Origin: Collinsella sp. An307
GTDB taxonomy: Bacteria > Actinomycetota > Coriobacteriia > Coriobacteriales > Coriobacteriaceae
NCBI RefSeq assembly: GCF_002161805.1
Contig: NZ_NFIP01000001.1
Location: 62,001 to 126,000, forward strand
Reading direction: 5' to 3'
DNA: 64,000 nt
Under the pieces are notes generated by a model. The model ran no database searches. It was given only the letters and a program-made list of their open reading frames with translations, and had not been told where the DNA came from. Each line of letters opens with the position of its first letter. Position 1 is the stretch's first letter. The position numbers were made by a program, and so were the translations under genes. This document shows, piece after piece, positions 7,982 through 16,872 of the stretch.

Positions 7982-9574
7982 TCAATGCAGCTGCACCGCC
8001 GCAAGGGTGGCGACGGCGACGGTGCCGATCCAGAATGCGAGAGGGACGGCGTTCGGCATAAGTGCTGAGGCGGCGGCAATCACGATGGCGAGGATTGCTG
8101 TCGCCGATTCGCAGGTAAGGCGAACGCGCTTAGGCATGAGGTCGACTACGTCGAGGGCGCCGATGCAAGCGAACGAGACGTCAAGCGCGACGGCGCATAG
8201 GACGAAATCAATCGTCTTGCCAGTAGAAACGCCTAACGCTCCCATGCAGAGGCCTACGGCGATCGAGGAGAGCGTGGCGACGATGAGGCCCGGCAGCACG
8301 TTCCAGATAAAGAGCACTTGCGTTGACACGGGAAGATGCTCTCGGAAGAAGCGGTTCCTCACGTCCGCGATAAAGACGCGGGCGAGCGTTCGGGGCGCAT
8401 CTGAGCTGTTGATGGCGAGTAGGATCCAGCTTGCTGCGCCGAGTATGCGCGCGCCCGTCTCGCCGCCGAGTATTGCGGCCGTCGTACTTGCTTGCGCGAG
8501 CGTGCCGGATAGCAGTGCGGCTCCCAGCGGTGCGATGAGGGCGCCGGCGGCTATAAGGGCAGGTATCACAGCAATTTGCCGGACAAGCGAGATCGACGAG
8601 CGCGCAAGGACGACGAGCGAGCCTTGGGCGCGGGGCATACGGATGCGCGGTGAACGACGCGCCTCTCGACGACTTTTGGTGAGAGCTCGGTACGCCTTTG
8701 GGTTGTATACCGCCATGCGGCGTACTGTATACAGCGAGGGATTAGTCGCAGCCTCGCTAGAGAGTGCGACAGGGGAGAGCATGCGGGCGGCGACGGCGGC
8801 GAATAGAATTGCTGCGATAAAGAATATGCTCGCACCGAGCAAAGGAACAAGGTTTCCGTGCAGCAGGTCGAGCGCGATGTTCTGACACGTGGTGAACAAC
8901 ACCGCGGCGACGCAGACAAGGGCCGTCGCTCCGATAAGGACGGCGATTGCGAGCGCAGGGCGTCTCGCGCGTCCCAAGCGCAGGCGTGTTATTCCTATCA
9001 CCCATGCGATGGCATATGCCGCAGAGCATGCAAGGCCCAGGGTAGCGCCATAGGGAAGACAACTGGGGAGCGTCGGGGCACCGCCTGCCGACGCTAAGGC
9101 AAAGGCGGCGACAAGATAGCCCGCGCACGTGCACGTGACCGCGCGGACAACAATACGCTTCGCAAGCTCGATGGCGCTCCACGAGATGATGGAGACGGGC
9201 TGCTGTGTGAGCCAGGCAACATCGGGCGGCGATGGAATCCAGGGAGCACGCCACGCCGCGCGTACTGTCCATGCTGCAGCGGCGGTGGCAGGAAGCACAA
9301 GCGCCGCACCAGCAATCAGGCGGCCTAAGTCTGCCAGCAGCGCTGCCTCTTGGGGACTTGATGCCTGCGCTGCACCAACGACAAGACCGAGGATCCAGAG
9401 CCAACAGGCGGTGACCGCCGCCCCCACAATCACAACGAGGTACGCAAGGTAGGCGCGCTCGGCGACACCGCGCGCCTCGTCGAGGTCCGTCCCAGCGGCC
9501 CAGGGCCAAAAGTTGAGCTCAGCACGCAGGTGCTTTGCTTCAAGCCATAAAAGCGCGGGAAGCTCGAAGGACAT
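7982..9574 (-). CDS. ABC-2 type exporter permease (hypothetical substrate)
   Basis: A 530-residue polytopic membrane protein with about twelve hydrophobic segments, starting at the ATG 9572-9574 (MSFELPALLWLEAKHLRAEL). It lies 10 bases downstream of an ABC ATPase gene on the same strand, so the two form an export system. The soluble N-terminus followed by paired groups of membrane segments resembles large ABC-2 permeases of Actinobacteria. No substrate clue is present. Codon use is somewhat more AT-rich than the flanking metabolic genes. Confidence 0.7.
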   Translation of the reverse strand: MSFELPALLWLEAKHLRAELNFWPWAAGTDLDEARGVAERAYLAYLVVIVGAAVTACWLWILGLVVGAAQASSPQEAALLADLGRLIAGAALVLPATAAAAWTVRAAWRAPWIPSPPDVAWLTQQPVSIISWSAIELAKRIVVRAVTCTCAGYLVAAFALASAGGAPTLPSCLPYGATLGLACSAAYAIAWVIGITRLRLGRARRPALAIAVLIGATALVCVAAVLFTTCQNIALDLLHGNLVPLLGASIFFIAAILFAAVAARMLSPVALSSEAATNPSLYTVRRMAVYNPKAYRALTKSRREARRSPRIRMPRAQGSLVVLARSSISLVRQIAVIPALIAAGALIAPLGAALLSGTLAQASTTAAILGGETGARILGAASWILLAINSSDAPRTLARVFIADVRNRFFREHLPVSTQVLFIWNVLPGLIVATLSSIAVGLCMGALGVSTGKTIDFVLCAVALDVSFACIGALDVVDLMPKRVRLTCESATAILAIVIAAASALMPNAVPLAFWIGTVAVATLAAVQLH

Positions 9575-9584
9575 GAGGGCCTCG

Positions 9585-10376
9585 TTATCTTTCAACGTGC
9601 ACGGTGTCGCTGTGCGCGCTGACGGCAAAGGGCTCGTTCGCGACATCGCATGTCGAGAGGGTCCCGTTGTCAAGTTTGAGTACGCGCGTGGGTACAATGG
9701 TTTTGAGCTCGTGGTGGCAGCTCATAAGCACGGCGCAGCCCTTGCCTGCGACGCGGGCAATCTCGTCTTCCAAGATTGCAGCGGAGGTGGGGTCGAGCGG
9801 GCCTGTGGGTTCATCAAGCAAGAGGCAGGCGGGCTCGAGCGCCAGTGCAAGCGAACAGGCGAGCTTCTGGAGCATGCCACGGGAGAAAGTCTGAGGGTAT
9901 TGATCACAAAAGGACGCGATGCCAAAGCGTTCGAGTAGCCGGTCCGCCTCATTCCAACGCGCGTCCTCCCAGCGGTTGGCCCGACCAAGCAGCTCGACGT
10001 GTTCGTAGGCGGTAAGGTCGTCGTAGAAAGCGGGCACGTCCGCCACGAATGCCATGCGGTTGCGCTTCTTAGAGCTCAGCTTTTCAAGCGTCGTCCCCTC
10101 AAAGGTAATCTCACCAGCGCGCAAACGCTCCCACCCGGCAAGACAGCGCAAAAGCGTCGATTTGCCAGCGCCATTCTCGCCAACAAGAAGCACCATCTCG
10201 CCTGGCTCGAGTGCGAGTGAGACATGCTCCCACACGTTGGTGCGTCCGTAACCGAAAGCAATGTCAGGTGGGTAGTAGTCTGTAAATGGTATTGTATTAA
10301 GTATCAAATATGGGATCTGATACAATACCTTAAAGAGTGTTCTAGAACATACCAAGGAGTAGGAAATGGCTGCCAT
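9585..10376 (-). CDS. ABC transporter ATP-binding protein with uncertain 5' end
   Basis: ABC ATPase with Walker A GENGAGKST, signature region QTFSRGMLQKLACSLAL, Walker B CLLLDEPTGPLD and switch histidine in SCHHE. Family homology starts only at FGYGRTNVWEHVSLALEPGE (from about 10262). The roughly 38 codons before it (MAAISYSLVCSRT...) are unlike any ABC N-terminus, lack a ribosome site, and coincide with the promoter/operator of the divergent toxin-antitoxin genes. The only in-frame ATG (10374-10376) overlaps the antitoxin start. The true start may be a non-ATG codon near 10262, or the 5' end was replaced when the toxin-antitoxin module arrived. It pairs with the permease gene 10 bases downstream. 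Confidence 0.8.
   Translation of the reverse strand: MAAISYSLVCSRTLFKVLYQIPYLILNTIPFTDYYPPDIAFGYGRTNVWEHVSLALEPGEMVLLVGENGAGKSTLLRCLAGWERLRAGEITFEGTTLEKLSSKKRNRMAFVADVPAFYDDLTAYEHVELLGRANRWEDARWNEADRLLERFGIASFCDQYPQTFSRGMLQKLACSLALALEPACLLLDEPTGPLDPTSAAILEDEIARVAGKGCAVLMSCHHELKTIVPTRVLKLDNGTLSTCDVANEPFAVSAHSDTVHVER
10288..10329 (+). promoter_or_regulatory. Promoter/operator of the toxin-antitoxin module
   Basis: The AT-rich stretch holds a perfect 10-base inverted repeat, GGTATTGTAT (10288-10297) and ATACAATACC (10320-10329), plus an inner GTATCA/TGATAC pair (10301-10306/10318-10323). TACAAT at 10321-10326 would serve as a -10 box 40 bases before the antitoxin ATG. The layout fits autorepression by the antitoxin complex. 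Confidence 0.55.
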
Positions 10377-10656
10377 TTATTCTTCCGCAGCGCTCAAGAC
10401 GCGTCAACGCGAGATTAAGAATGAGGCTCAGAAGCAGGTCGTGCATATCACAGAAAATGGTAACGCCGCGTTTGTTTTCTGCTCCGAGGAAGTCTTCGAG
10501 AGCGAGATTCGCCGCGCAGCGGAGAACGCCGCATACGAGGAGCGCATGCGTGCCGTACTGGAGCGCGGGCGAATCGATTACGCCACAGGACGTTTTATTG
10601 AGGGAACGGACTCCGCGTTGGCAGAAATCGAGCGGAGGGCGGCTGCCCGTGTCTAG
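10366..10656 (+). CDS. Phd/YefM-like antitoxin
   Basis: A 96-residue protein whose first half (LKTRQREIKNEAQKQVVHIT, then NGNAAFVFCSEEVFE) matches the DNA-binding fold of Phd/YefM antitoxins; the charged C-terminal half would neutralise the toxin. The start at 10366 follows AAGGAGTAGGAA. Its stop lies inside the toxin gene, an overlap of 8 bases, so the two are coupled. It probably represses its own promoter through the inverted repeat just upstream. RelB is an alternative family name. Confidence 0.82.
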   Translation: MAAIYSSAALKTRQREIKNEAQKQVVHITENGNAAFVFCSEEVFESEIRRAAENAAYEERMRAVLERGRIDYATGRFIEGTDSALAEIERRAAARV

Positions 10657-10918
10657 GATGGTGTACACGGAAGGGTTTCTCGATGATGCTGCAGCAGTGT
10701 GGTCGGGACAGGTCCGGGATCGTCTTGGTCGCATGCTTGCCGCGATAGAGGCGTTTCCAGAAATCGGTTCTCGCGATATTCCGGCGTCGTTGCGCGCCCA
10801 ATACGGGGACGGTATACGCAAAGCGGTGGTGGAGCCGTTCGATCTGATTTATGAGTATGATTCAAAGACCGATAGCGTTATCGTCTACGGTCTTGTCCAT
10901 TTCCGAGCGGCACACTAA
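10649..10918 (+). CDS. RelE/ParE-family toxin
   Basis: An 89-residue toxin starting at GTG 10649 (VSRMVYTEGF), 10 bases after a GGAGGG site; an ATG at 10658 would give 86 residues. It has the RelE/ParE pattern: N-terminal YTEGFLDDAAAVW helix start, then FPEIGSRDIP, YGDGIRKAVVEPFDLIYEYD and a terminal VYGLVHFRAAH. Toxins of this superfamily cleave mRNA on the ribosome or poison gyrase; which applies here cannot be told. It is overlapped by the antitoxin gene and followed by a structured hairpin repeat. Confidence 0.85.
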   Translation: MSRMVYTEGFLDDAAAVWSGQVRDRLGRMLAAIEAFPEIGSRDIPASLRAQYGDGIRKAVVEPFDLIYEYDSKTDSVIVYGLVHFRAAH

Positions 10919-10951
10919 CGGACGGTTTGTACGCCTCATATACGAATCGAA

Positions 10952-11031
10952 GAGGCCCCGGAGGGATTCCGAGTAAACATTCCGCAGGCGCACAGCGCCG
11001 AGGACGTTTACGAGGAACCCTCCGGGGCCTC
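10952..11031 (+). repeat. Structured intergenic hairpin repeat, copy A
   Basis: A perfect 14-base outer stem (10952-10965 with 11018-11031) encloses TTCC/GGAA, a GA/GA internal loop, GTAAAC/GTTTAC, then the core ATTCCGCAGGCGC with GCGCCGAGGAC. It lies between the toxin gene and the convergent purL end. No T-tract follows on either strand. The core is shared with copies B-D, while the stems differ with pairing preserved. Confidence 0.85.
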
Positions 11032-11053
11032 CCGTGGGATGCGATATGCGCGT

Positions 11054-14000
11054 CTACGCGAAGTAGCTCACGCCGCCCTCGAAGATGGGCATGTACTTGT
11101 CGCCCGGCACGTTCTGGTAAAGACCGTTGCCGCTGCGTTCCACGTGGCCCATCTTGCCAAAGACGCGACCGTCCGGCGAAGTGATGCCCTCGATGGCCAT
11201 GACCGAGCCGTTGGGGTTCACGTCGAGGTTCATGCTGGGCGTGCCCGCGGCGTCCACGTACTGCGTGGCAATCTGACCTCCGGCGATGAGCTGCGAGAGC
11301 ACCTCGTCGTTGGCGACGAAGCGGCCCTCGCCGTGGCTGATGGCGACGGTGTGGATGTCGTCCACGTCGCACTTGGAGAGCCAGGGGGAGAGGTCGCTCG
11401 CCACGCGCGTGCGCACAAGGCGGCTCTGGTGGCGGCCGATGGTGTTGAAGGTGAGCGTGGGGGCGTCCGCGGTGGCGTCGACGATGTCGCCGTAGGGCAC
11501 GAGGCCGAGCTTCACGAGCGCCTGGAAGCCGTTGCAGATACCGAGCATGAGACCGTCGCGTGCCTGGAGCAGGTCGCGGACCGCCTCGGTGACCTCGGGC
11601 GCGCGGAAGAACGCCGTGATGAACTTGGCGGAGCCGTCCGGCTCGTCACCGCCGGAGAAGCCGCCGGGGATCATAACAATCTGGCTCTCGCGGATGCGGC
11701 GTGCGAGCTCGTGGGTGCTCTCTGCAACCGCCTCGGGCGTGAGGTTGTTGATGACAAAGGTGTCAGCCACGGCACCGGCGCGCTCGAAGGCGCGGGCGGT
11801 GTCGTACTCGCAGTTGTTGCCCGGGAAGACGGGGATGATCACGCGCGGGCGCGCGAACGTCTCGCCGGTGTGGATCGCCTTGATGCGGCCGGTCTCGGCG
11901 CAGCGGTAGCTGACAGGCTCCACCGCGGGGAGCTTCTCGGCCTCATCGGCGGGCGTGCGGTAGGCAAAGACGCTCTCGATGCCGCTCTCCCACGCCTCCT
12001 GCAGCTCGGCAAGGTCGATGACCTCGTGTTTGCGACCGATGTAGGTGAGCTCGTAGGCCTCGTCGGTCTCGCCGAGCTCAAACACCTCAAGCTCGTCACC
12101 GTAGGCCGGCAGCTCGGCGCCGTCAGCAAGCTCTACGATGAAGCTGCCGTAGGCGTGGTCGGTGAGGTCGATGCCGTTCTCGTCCTCGATGCCCGGCGTG
12201 TAGGCAAAGCCGATGCGGTTGCCCACGCACGCCTTGAAGACCGCCTCGGCGATGCCGCCAAAGCCCGGCGTGGAGGCGGAGAGGACCTTGCCCTCGCGCA
12301 CGAGCTGTTCGACAAGCTCAAAGGCCTTGAGCTGGCTCGTTGCTTCGGGGAGGACGCCTGCCCACTCGTAGGTGGGGCAGATGAGCGCCACGCGGTGGCC
12401 GGCGCCCTTGAACTCGGGGGAGACGACGTGGTCGAGCGAGCCGGTTGCCACGGCAAAGGAGACGAGCGTCGGCGGGACGTCGAGGTCCTCGAAGGAACCG
12501 GACATGGAGTCCTTGCCGCCGATGGCGCCGATACCGAGGTCGACCTGCGCCATGAGGGCGCCAAGCACCGCTGCCATGGGCTTGCCCCAGCGCTCGGGAA
12601 CGTCGCGCAGGCGCTCGAAGTACTCCTGGAAGGAGAGGTAGGCGCGCTTGTGGTCAAAGCCGGTCGCGACGAGCTTGGCGACGCTCTCCACCACGGAGAG
12701 GTAGGCGCCGCGGTACTGGTCGGCGCTCATGATGTAGGGGTTGAAGCCCCACGCCATACCGGAGACCGTGGTGGTCTCGCCCATCACGGGGAACTTGGCC
12801 ACCATGGCCTGAGCGGGGGTGAGCTGCGTGGTGCCGCCAAAGGGCATGAGCACGGTGGCAGCGCCGATGGTGGAGTCAAAGCGCTCGGCAAGGCCCTTGT
12901 TGGAGGCCACGTTGAGGTCGCTCACGAGGGTGCGCATCGCGTCGGCAAAGGTCTCCGCGTCGTCGCCCGGGGCCGCCGGAATCTCGTCGACAGCCTGGAC
13001 GGGCACGTGGACGGCCTGGTGCTTGGGCGCGCCGTTGCTGGCGAGGAATTCGCGCGACAGATCCACGATCACGTCGCCGTCCCAGGCCATGCGCACGCGC
13101 TTCTCGTGCGTGACCTCGGCGATGACGGTCGCCTCGAGGTTCTCCTCCGCGGCGTAGCCCATGAACTCGTCGACGTCGTCCTCGGCCACGGCCACGGCCA
13201 TGCGCTCCTGGGACTCCGAGATGGCGAGCTCGGTGCCGTCCAAGCCCTCGTACTTCTTGGTCACTTGGTCGAGGTCGATGTAAAGGCCGTCGGCGAGCTC
13301 GCCCACCGCTACGCTCACGCCGCCTGCGCCAAAGTCGTTGCAGCGCTTGATGAGGCGGCACGCGTCCTCGCGGCGGAAGAGGCGCTGGAGCTTGCGCTCC
13401 ATGGGGGCGTTGCCCTTCTGGACCTCGGCGCCGTCCTTCTCGATGGACTCGACGTTGTGCGCCTTGGATGAGCCGGTGGCGCCGCCGATGCCGTCACGGC
13501 CGGTGCGGCCGCCGAGCAGGATGATCTTGTCGCCGGGTTGGGGCTCCTCGCGGCGGACGTGGGACGCCGGCGTGGCACCCACCACGGCGCCGACCTCCAT
13601 GCGCTTGGCCACATAACCCGGGTGGTAGAGCTCAGAGACCTGACCGGTGGCGAGGCCGATCTGGTTGCCGTAGCTCGAGTAGCCGGCGGCGGCGGTGGTC
13701 ACGAGCTTGCGCTGGGGGAGCTTGCCCGCAAGCGTCTCGGACACGGGCACCGTTGGGTCTGCGGCGCCGGTGACGCGCATGGCCTGGTAGACGTAGCTGC
13801 GGCCGGAGAGCGGGTCGCGGATGGCGCCGCCGATGCAGGTCGCCGCGCCGCCGAAGGGCTCAATCTCGGTCGGGTGGTTGTGGGTCTCGTTCTTAAAGAG
13901 GAAGAGCCAGTCCTCATCCGTGCCGTCGACGTCGACTTTGACCTTGACGGTGCAAGCGTTGATCTCTTCGGACTCGTCAAGGCCGGTGAGCACGCCCTCG

Positions 14001-14890
14001 TGCTTGAGCCACTTGGCGCCGAGTGTGCCCATGTCCATGAGGCAGACGGGCTTCTCGTCGCGGCCGAGTCGTGTACGCATCTCAAGGTAGCGGTCAAAGG
14101 TGGCCTGCACGACCTCGTCGTCGATCGTAACGTCGTCGAGCACCGTGCCAAAGGTGGTGTGGCGGCAGTGGTCGGACCAGTAGGTGTCGATCACGCGGAT
14201 CTCGGTGATGGTGGGGTCGCGGTCCTCGGAGGCAAAGTACTCCTGGCAGAAACGCAGGTCGGCGTCGTCCATGGCAAGGCCGCGCTCGGCGATGAACGCG
14301 GCGCGGGCGGCCTCGTCCATCGCGCGGAAGCCGTCGAGCACCTCGACGGGCTCGGGCTCGGGGATCTCGGTCGTGAGCGTGTCGCGCAGCGCCAGGTCGC
14401 ACTCGCGGGACTCAACCGGGTTGATGACGTAGTGCTTGATGGCCTCGACCGTCTTGGGCGCGAGGTCGCCGGCGATCACGTAGAGCTTGGCGCAGCGCAC
14501 AGTCGGGCGCTCGCCCTGGGAGATGAGCTGCACGCACTCGGCGGCGGAGTCGGCGCGCTGGTCAAACTGGCCGGGGAGCGCCTCGACCGCGAACGCGGTG
14601 AGCCCAGGCGCGGTGACCGAGATGCCCTCGCCCGTGCCCGCGGCGCCGATCGTCACGCCCTCGATGGCGAGCTCGCGGCAGGCGGTGTCGACCTGGGGCT
14701 CGCTGAACACCACGGGGACGCAGCGCTCAAAGAGCGCCTCGTCGATGCCCTCGACATCGTAGACGTTCACAATGCGCAGGCTCGCCTCAGCGGGCAGGCC
14801 CTCGGCGATGACGGTGCGCAGCTCAGCCAGAAGCTGGTGCGCCTCCACATCGAATCCCGGTTTCTTCTCTACATAGATGCGCGAGACCAT
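11054..14890 (-). CDS. purL: Phosphoribosylformylglycinamidine synthase, single-chain
   Basis: This 1278-residue enzyme carries out the ATP- and glutamine-dependent FGAR to FGAM step of purine synthesis. It has synthase halves with motifs such as DTYWSDHCRHTTF, ETHNHPTEIEPFGG and GGRTGRDGIGGATGSS. The C-terminal class I glutaminase starts near residue 1020, with PVFPGNNCEYD and the nucleophile segment MLGICNGFQALVKLG. This corresponds to the fused PurL type of Clostridia and Coriobacteria (TIGR01857) rather than separate PurS/PurQ/PurL. The ATG at 14888-14890 follows AAGGGGCG; the frame remains open upstream but into hairpin copy B. The gene stands alone. Confidence 0.95.
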   Translation of the reverse strand: MVSRIYVEKKPGFDVEAHQLLAELRTVIAEGLPAEASLRIVNVYDVEGIDEALFERCVPVVFSEPQVDTACRELAIEGVTIGAAGTGEGISVTAPGLTAFAVEALPGQFDQRADSAAECVQLISQGERPTVRCAKLYVIAGDLAPKTVEAIKHYVINPVESRECDLALRDTLTTEIPEPEPVEVLDGFRAMDEAARAAFIAERGLAMDDADLRFCQEYFASEDRDPTITEIRVIDTYWSDHCRHTTFGTVLDDVTIDDEVVQATFDRYLEMRTRLGRDEKPVCLMDMGTLGAKWLKHEGVLTGLDESEEINACTVKVKVDVDGTDEDWLFLFKNETHNHPTEIEPFGGAATCIGGAIRDPLSGRSYVYQAMRVTGAADPTVPVSETLAGKLPQRKLVTTAAAGYSSYGNQIGLATGQVSELYHPGYVAKRMEVGAVVGATPASHVRREEPQPGDKIILLGGRTGRDGIGGATGSSKAHNVESIEKDGAEVQKGNAPMERKLQRLFRREDACRLIKRCNDFGAGGVSVAVGELADGLYIDLDQVTKKYEGLDGTELAISESQERMAVAVAEDDVDEFMGYAAEENLEATVIAEVTHEKRVRMAWDGDVIVDLSREFLASNGAPKHQAVHVPVQAVDEIPAAPGDDAETFADAMRTLVSDLNVASNKGLAERFDSTIGAATVLMPFGGTTQLTPAQAMVAKFPVMGETTTVSGMAWGFNPYIMSADQYRGAYLSVVESVAKLVATGFDHKRAYLSFQEYFERLRDVPERWGKPMAAVLGALMAQVDLGIGAIGGKDSMSGSFEDLDVPPTLVSFAVATGSLDHVVSPEFKGAGHRVALICPTYEWAGVLPEATSQLKAFELVEQLVREGKVLSASTPGFGGIAEAVFKACVGNRIGFAYTPGIEDENGIDLTDHAYGSFIVELADGAELPAYGDELEVFELGETDEAYELTYIGRKHEVIDLAELQEAWESGIESVFAYRTPADEAEKLPAVEPVSYRCAETGRIKAIHTGETFARPRVIIPVFPGNNCEYDTARAFERAGAVADTFVINNLTPEAVAESTHELARRIRESQIVMIPGGFSGGDEPDGSAKFITAFFRAPEVTEAVRDLLQARDGLMLGICNGFQALVKLGLVPYGDIVDATADAPTLTFNTIGRHQSRLVRTRVASDLSPWLSKCDVDDIHTVAISHGEGRFVANDEVLSQLIAGGQIATQYVDAAGTPSMNLDVNPNGSVMAIEGITSPDGRVFGKMGHVERSGNGLYQNVPGDKYMPIFEGGVSYFA

Positions 14891-14985
14891 AGCGCCCCTT
14901 CCGTGGGTGTCGTTGCATACCGTCCCCATGATACCAGCGCACGGGGCAGCGCGACTCCGGAGCGGGGCCTTCGCGGAAAACGCAA

Positions 14986-15069
14986 CCGGCCGCCCGAAAG
15001 GTTCCTCGCAAACGTCCTCGGCGCTGCGCGCCTGCGGAATGTTTGCTCGGAATCCTTTCGGGCAGCCGG
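14986..15069 (-). repeat. Structured intergenic hairpin repeat, copy B
   Basis: In the purL direction the outer stem pairs 15069-15054 with 15001-14986 (16 bases, one mismatch). Inside are the shared ATTCCGAGCAAAC and ATTCCGCAGGCGC with GCGCCGAGGAC and GTTTGCGAGGAA. It lies between the divergent purL and dltA genes, about 100 bases before the purL start, a place where no terminator is needed. The rest of 14891-15301 holds a probable dltA promoter and nothing else I can identify. Confidence 0.85.
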
Positions 15070-15196
15070 GCGCGTGCCGTGACAGGCGCGTGTCGGGTTC
15101 GTGACTGTTCCGTAAGGCGATGAGCGCATGTTCGTCACACATCTGATCGAGCGCTTAAGCTGCGCTTATGTGCCGCTTAATCCGCGGCGGAGCGCG

Positions 15197-15226
15197 TTGA
15201 CGGTGGGTGCGCTCGGTCGTACCTTC
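15197..15226 (+). promoter_or_regulatory. Probable promoter of the dlt operon
   Basis: TTGACG (15197-15202) is a near-consensus -35 box, and TACCTT (15221-15226) could be the -10 box after 18 bases. It lies 76 bases before the dltA ATG, which follows a strong GGTGGAGGAAAA ribosome site. Confidence 0.4.
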
Positions 15227-15301
15227 ACCGGCGATGCAGGCGAGATGTCGCGCGTACGCCGCGGCACCTCGCAACGTTTTCGTTCGGGGTGGAGGAAAAC
15301 C

Positions 15302-16861
15302 ATGTTCTTTCTCGATGTGGTTGCGCGTTACGTGTCCGAGGCACCCGGAGCGCTCTGCGTGCGCACCTCAGACGGCGCAACGATGACCTACGGTGAGCTC
15401 TGGAACGCCTCGGGCGCCATTGCGGCACATCTTTTAGCGGATGCCGAGGGCCCGGTTGTTATCTTTGGCCACAAGGACCCCCTCATGGTCGCGGGCATGA
15501 TCGCCTGCATGCGTGCGGGCCGCCCCTACGTGCCGGTCGACCGCCATTCGGTTCCCGCAGGGCGCGTCGCCTCTATCGTGCGCCAGCTGGGCGACCCGGT
15601 GGTGCTCGACGCCGAGGATGCGTTTCCTGCCGGGGTGCTCGCCCCGCATCGTATCTGCCGTGGCGATATCGAGCGCGCCGTGCGTGTGGGCGGGGAGCCC
15701 GATGCCCGCCTTGCCATCGCGGGTGAGGACCCCTGCTACATCCTCTTCACCTCCGGCTCTACGGGCGAGCCCAAGGGCGTTGCGGTGACGGCGGCGTGCT
15801 TTGACAACTTCTGCCGCTGGTCGCTCACGCTTGTGGGGGACCCGCGCCCGGGCAGGGTCTACCTCGACCAGGCTCCGTTCTCGTTTGACCTCTCGGTCTT
15901 TGAGCTCGCGGGCGCGCTTGCTCAGGGCGGCACGCTCTTCTCGCTCACCCATACAACGTTCGAGAGCGCCGCCAAAAAGGAGCAGGCGCTTGCCGCATCG
16001 GGCATCAATGTGTGGGTCTCCACGCCGTCGTTTGCCGAGCTCTGCCTTGCCGACCCTGCTTTTGACGCATGCCTTCTGAGCTCGCTTGAAACCTTCCTGT
16101 TCTGTGGGGAGACGCTCCCGCTTGCCTGCGCGCGTGAGCTTGCGCACCGCTTTCCGGAGGCGCGCATCTTGAACACCTACGGGCCGACGGAGTCCACGGT
16201 CGCGGTGACGGCGGTCGAGGTAACAGACGAGATGCTCGCCTGCGAGGAGCCGCTTCCCGTGGGCTCGCCGCGCCCGGGCACGCGCCTGCGCATCGTCGAC
16301 GCGGCGGGCGAGAAGGCCCCGAGCGGCACCTGGGGCGAGGTCGTCATCGAGGGCGACACGGTGGCGGCGGGTTACTTCGGCCGTCCCGACCTTACGGTGG
16401 CGGCCTTTGGCGAGGCTGTGCTCGATGGTGAGCGGGTGCGGACGTACCGCACGGGAGACGAGGGCATGCTCGATGCCGCAGGTATGCTCCACTACCGCGG
16501 CAGGCTTGATGCGCAGGTGAAGATGAGTGGCTACCGTATCGAGCTCGGCGAGATCGAGGCGCAGCTGCGCCGCATCGCCCACGTGCGCGCCGCGGCGGTG
16601 GTTGCCGTCGAGCGCGACGGCCGCGTGCACCACCTTGCCGCCTTCGTGGTGTCTGACGCACCCCGACCCGCGGGGGATTTCCGCGCGGGTCTCGCGCTTA
16701 AAGAGGAGCTCAAGCAGGTGCTGCCGCACTACATGGTGCCCCGTACCATCCGTTTTATAGACGCATTGCCGCAGACGCCCAACGGCAAGGTCGACCGCCG
16801 GCTGCTTGCCGCTGTTGCCGCTGGCAGGCGAGTGCTCGCACCGGCGGACGACCGGGCGTAG
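15302..16861 (+). CDS. dltA: D-alanine--carrier protein ligase DltA
   Basis: A 519-residue ANL-superfamily adenylation enzyme with FTSGSTGEPKG (about residue 150), NTYGPTESTVA, YRTGDEGMLD and the final PQTPNGKVDRR lysine motif. DltA activates D-alanine with ATP and loads it on the phosphopantetheine of DltC for wall or lipoteichoic acid D-alanylation. It is first in dltA-B-C-X-D. Stop and dltB start are 11 bases apart. A peptide-synthetase adenylation domain would look similar, but the neighbours settle the assignment. The start at 15302 was chosen for its GGAGG site. Confidence 0.95.
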   Translation: MFFLDVVARYVSEAPGALCVRTSDGATMTYGELWNASGAIAAHLLADAEGPVVIFGHKDPLMVAGMIACMRAGRPYVPVDRHSVPAGRVASIVRQLGDPVVLDAEDAFPAGVLAPHRICRGDIERAVRVGGEPDARLAIAGEDPCYILFTSGSTGEPKGVAVTAACFDNFCRWSLTLVGDPRPGRVYLDQAPFSFDLSVFELAGALAQGGTLFSLTHTTFESAAKKEQALAASGINVWVSTPSFAELCLADPAFDACLLSSLETFLFCGETLPLACARELAHRFPEARILNTYGPTESTVAVTAVEVTDEMLACEEPLPVGSPRPGTRLRIVDAAGEKAPSGTWGEVVIEGDTVAAGYFGRPDLTVAAFGEAVLDGERVRTYRTGDEGMLDAAGMLHYRGRLDAQVKMSGYRIELGEIEAQLRRIAHVRAAAVVAVERDGRVHHLAAFVVSDAPRPAGDFRAGLALKEELKQVLPHYMVPRTIRFIDALPQTPNGKVDRRLLAAVAAGRRVLAPADDRA

Positions 16862-16872
16862 CGGAGGGAGCC

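Noticed and set aside
11039-13471. An 810-codon plus-strand open frame opposite purL
   Set aside because: Repetitive Gly/His/Val/Asp composition and complete overlap with purL mark it as a shadow frame.
15128-15301. N-terminal extension of dltA from an ATG at 15128
   Set aside because: The extra 58 residues are Arg-rich and unlike DltA, while ATG 15302 has a strong GGAGG site and the family N-terminus.
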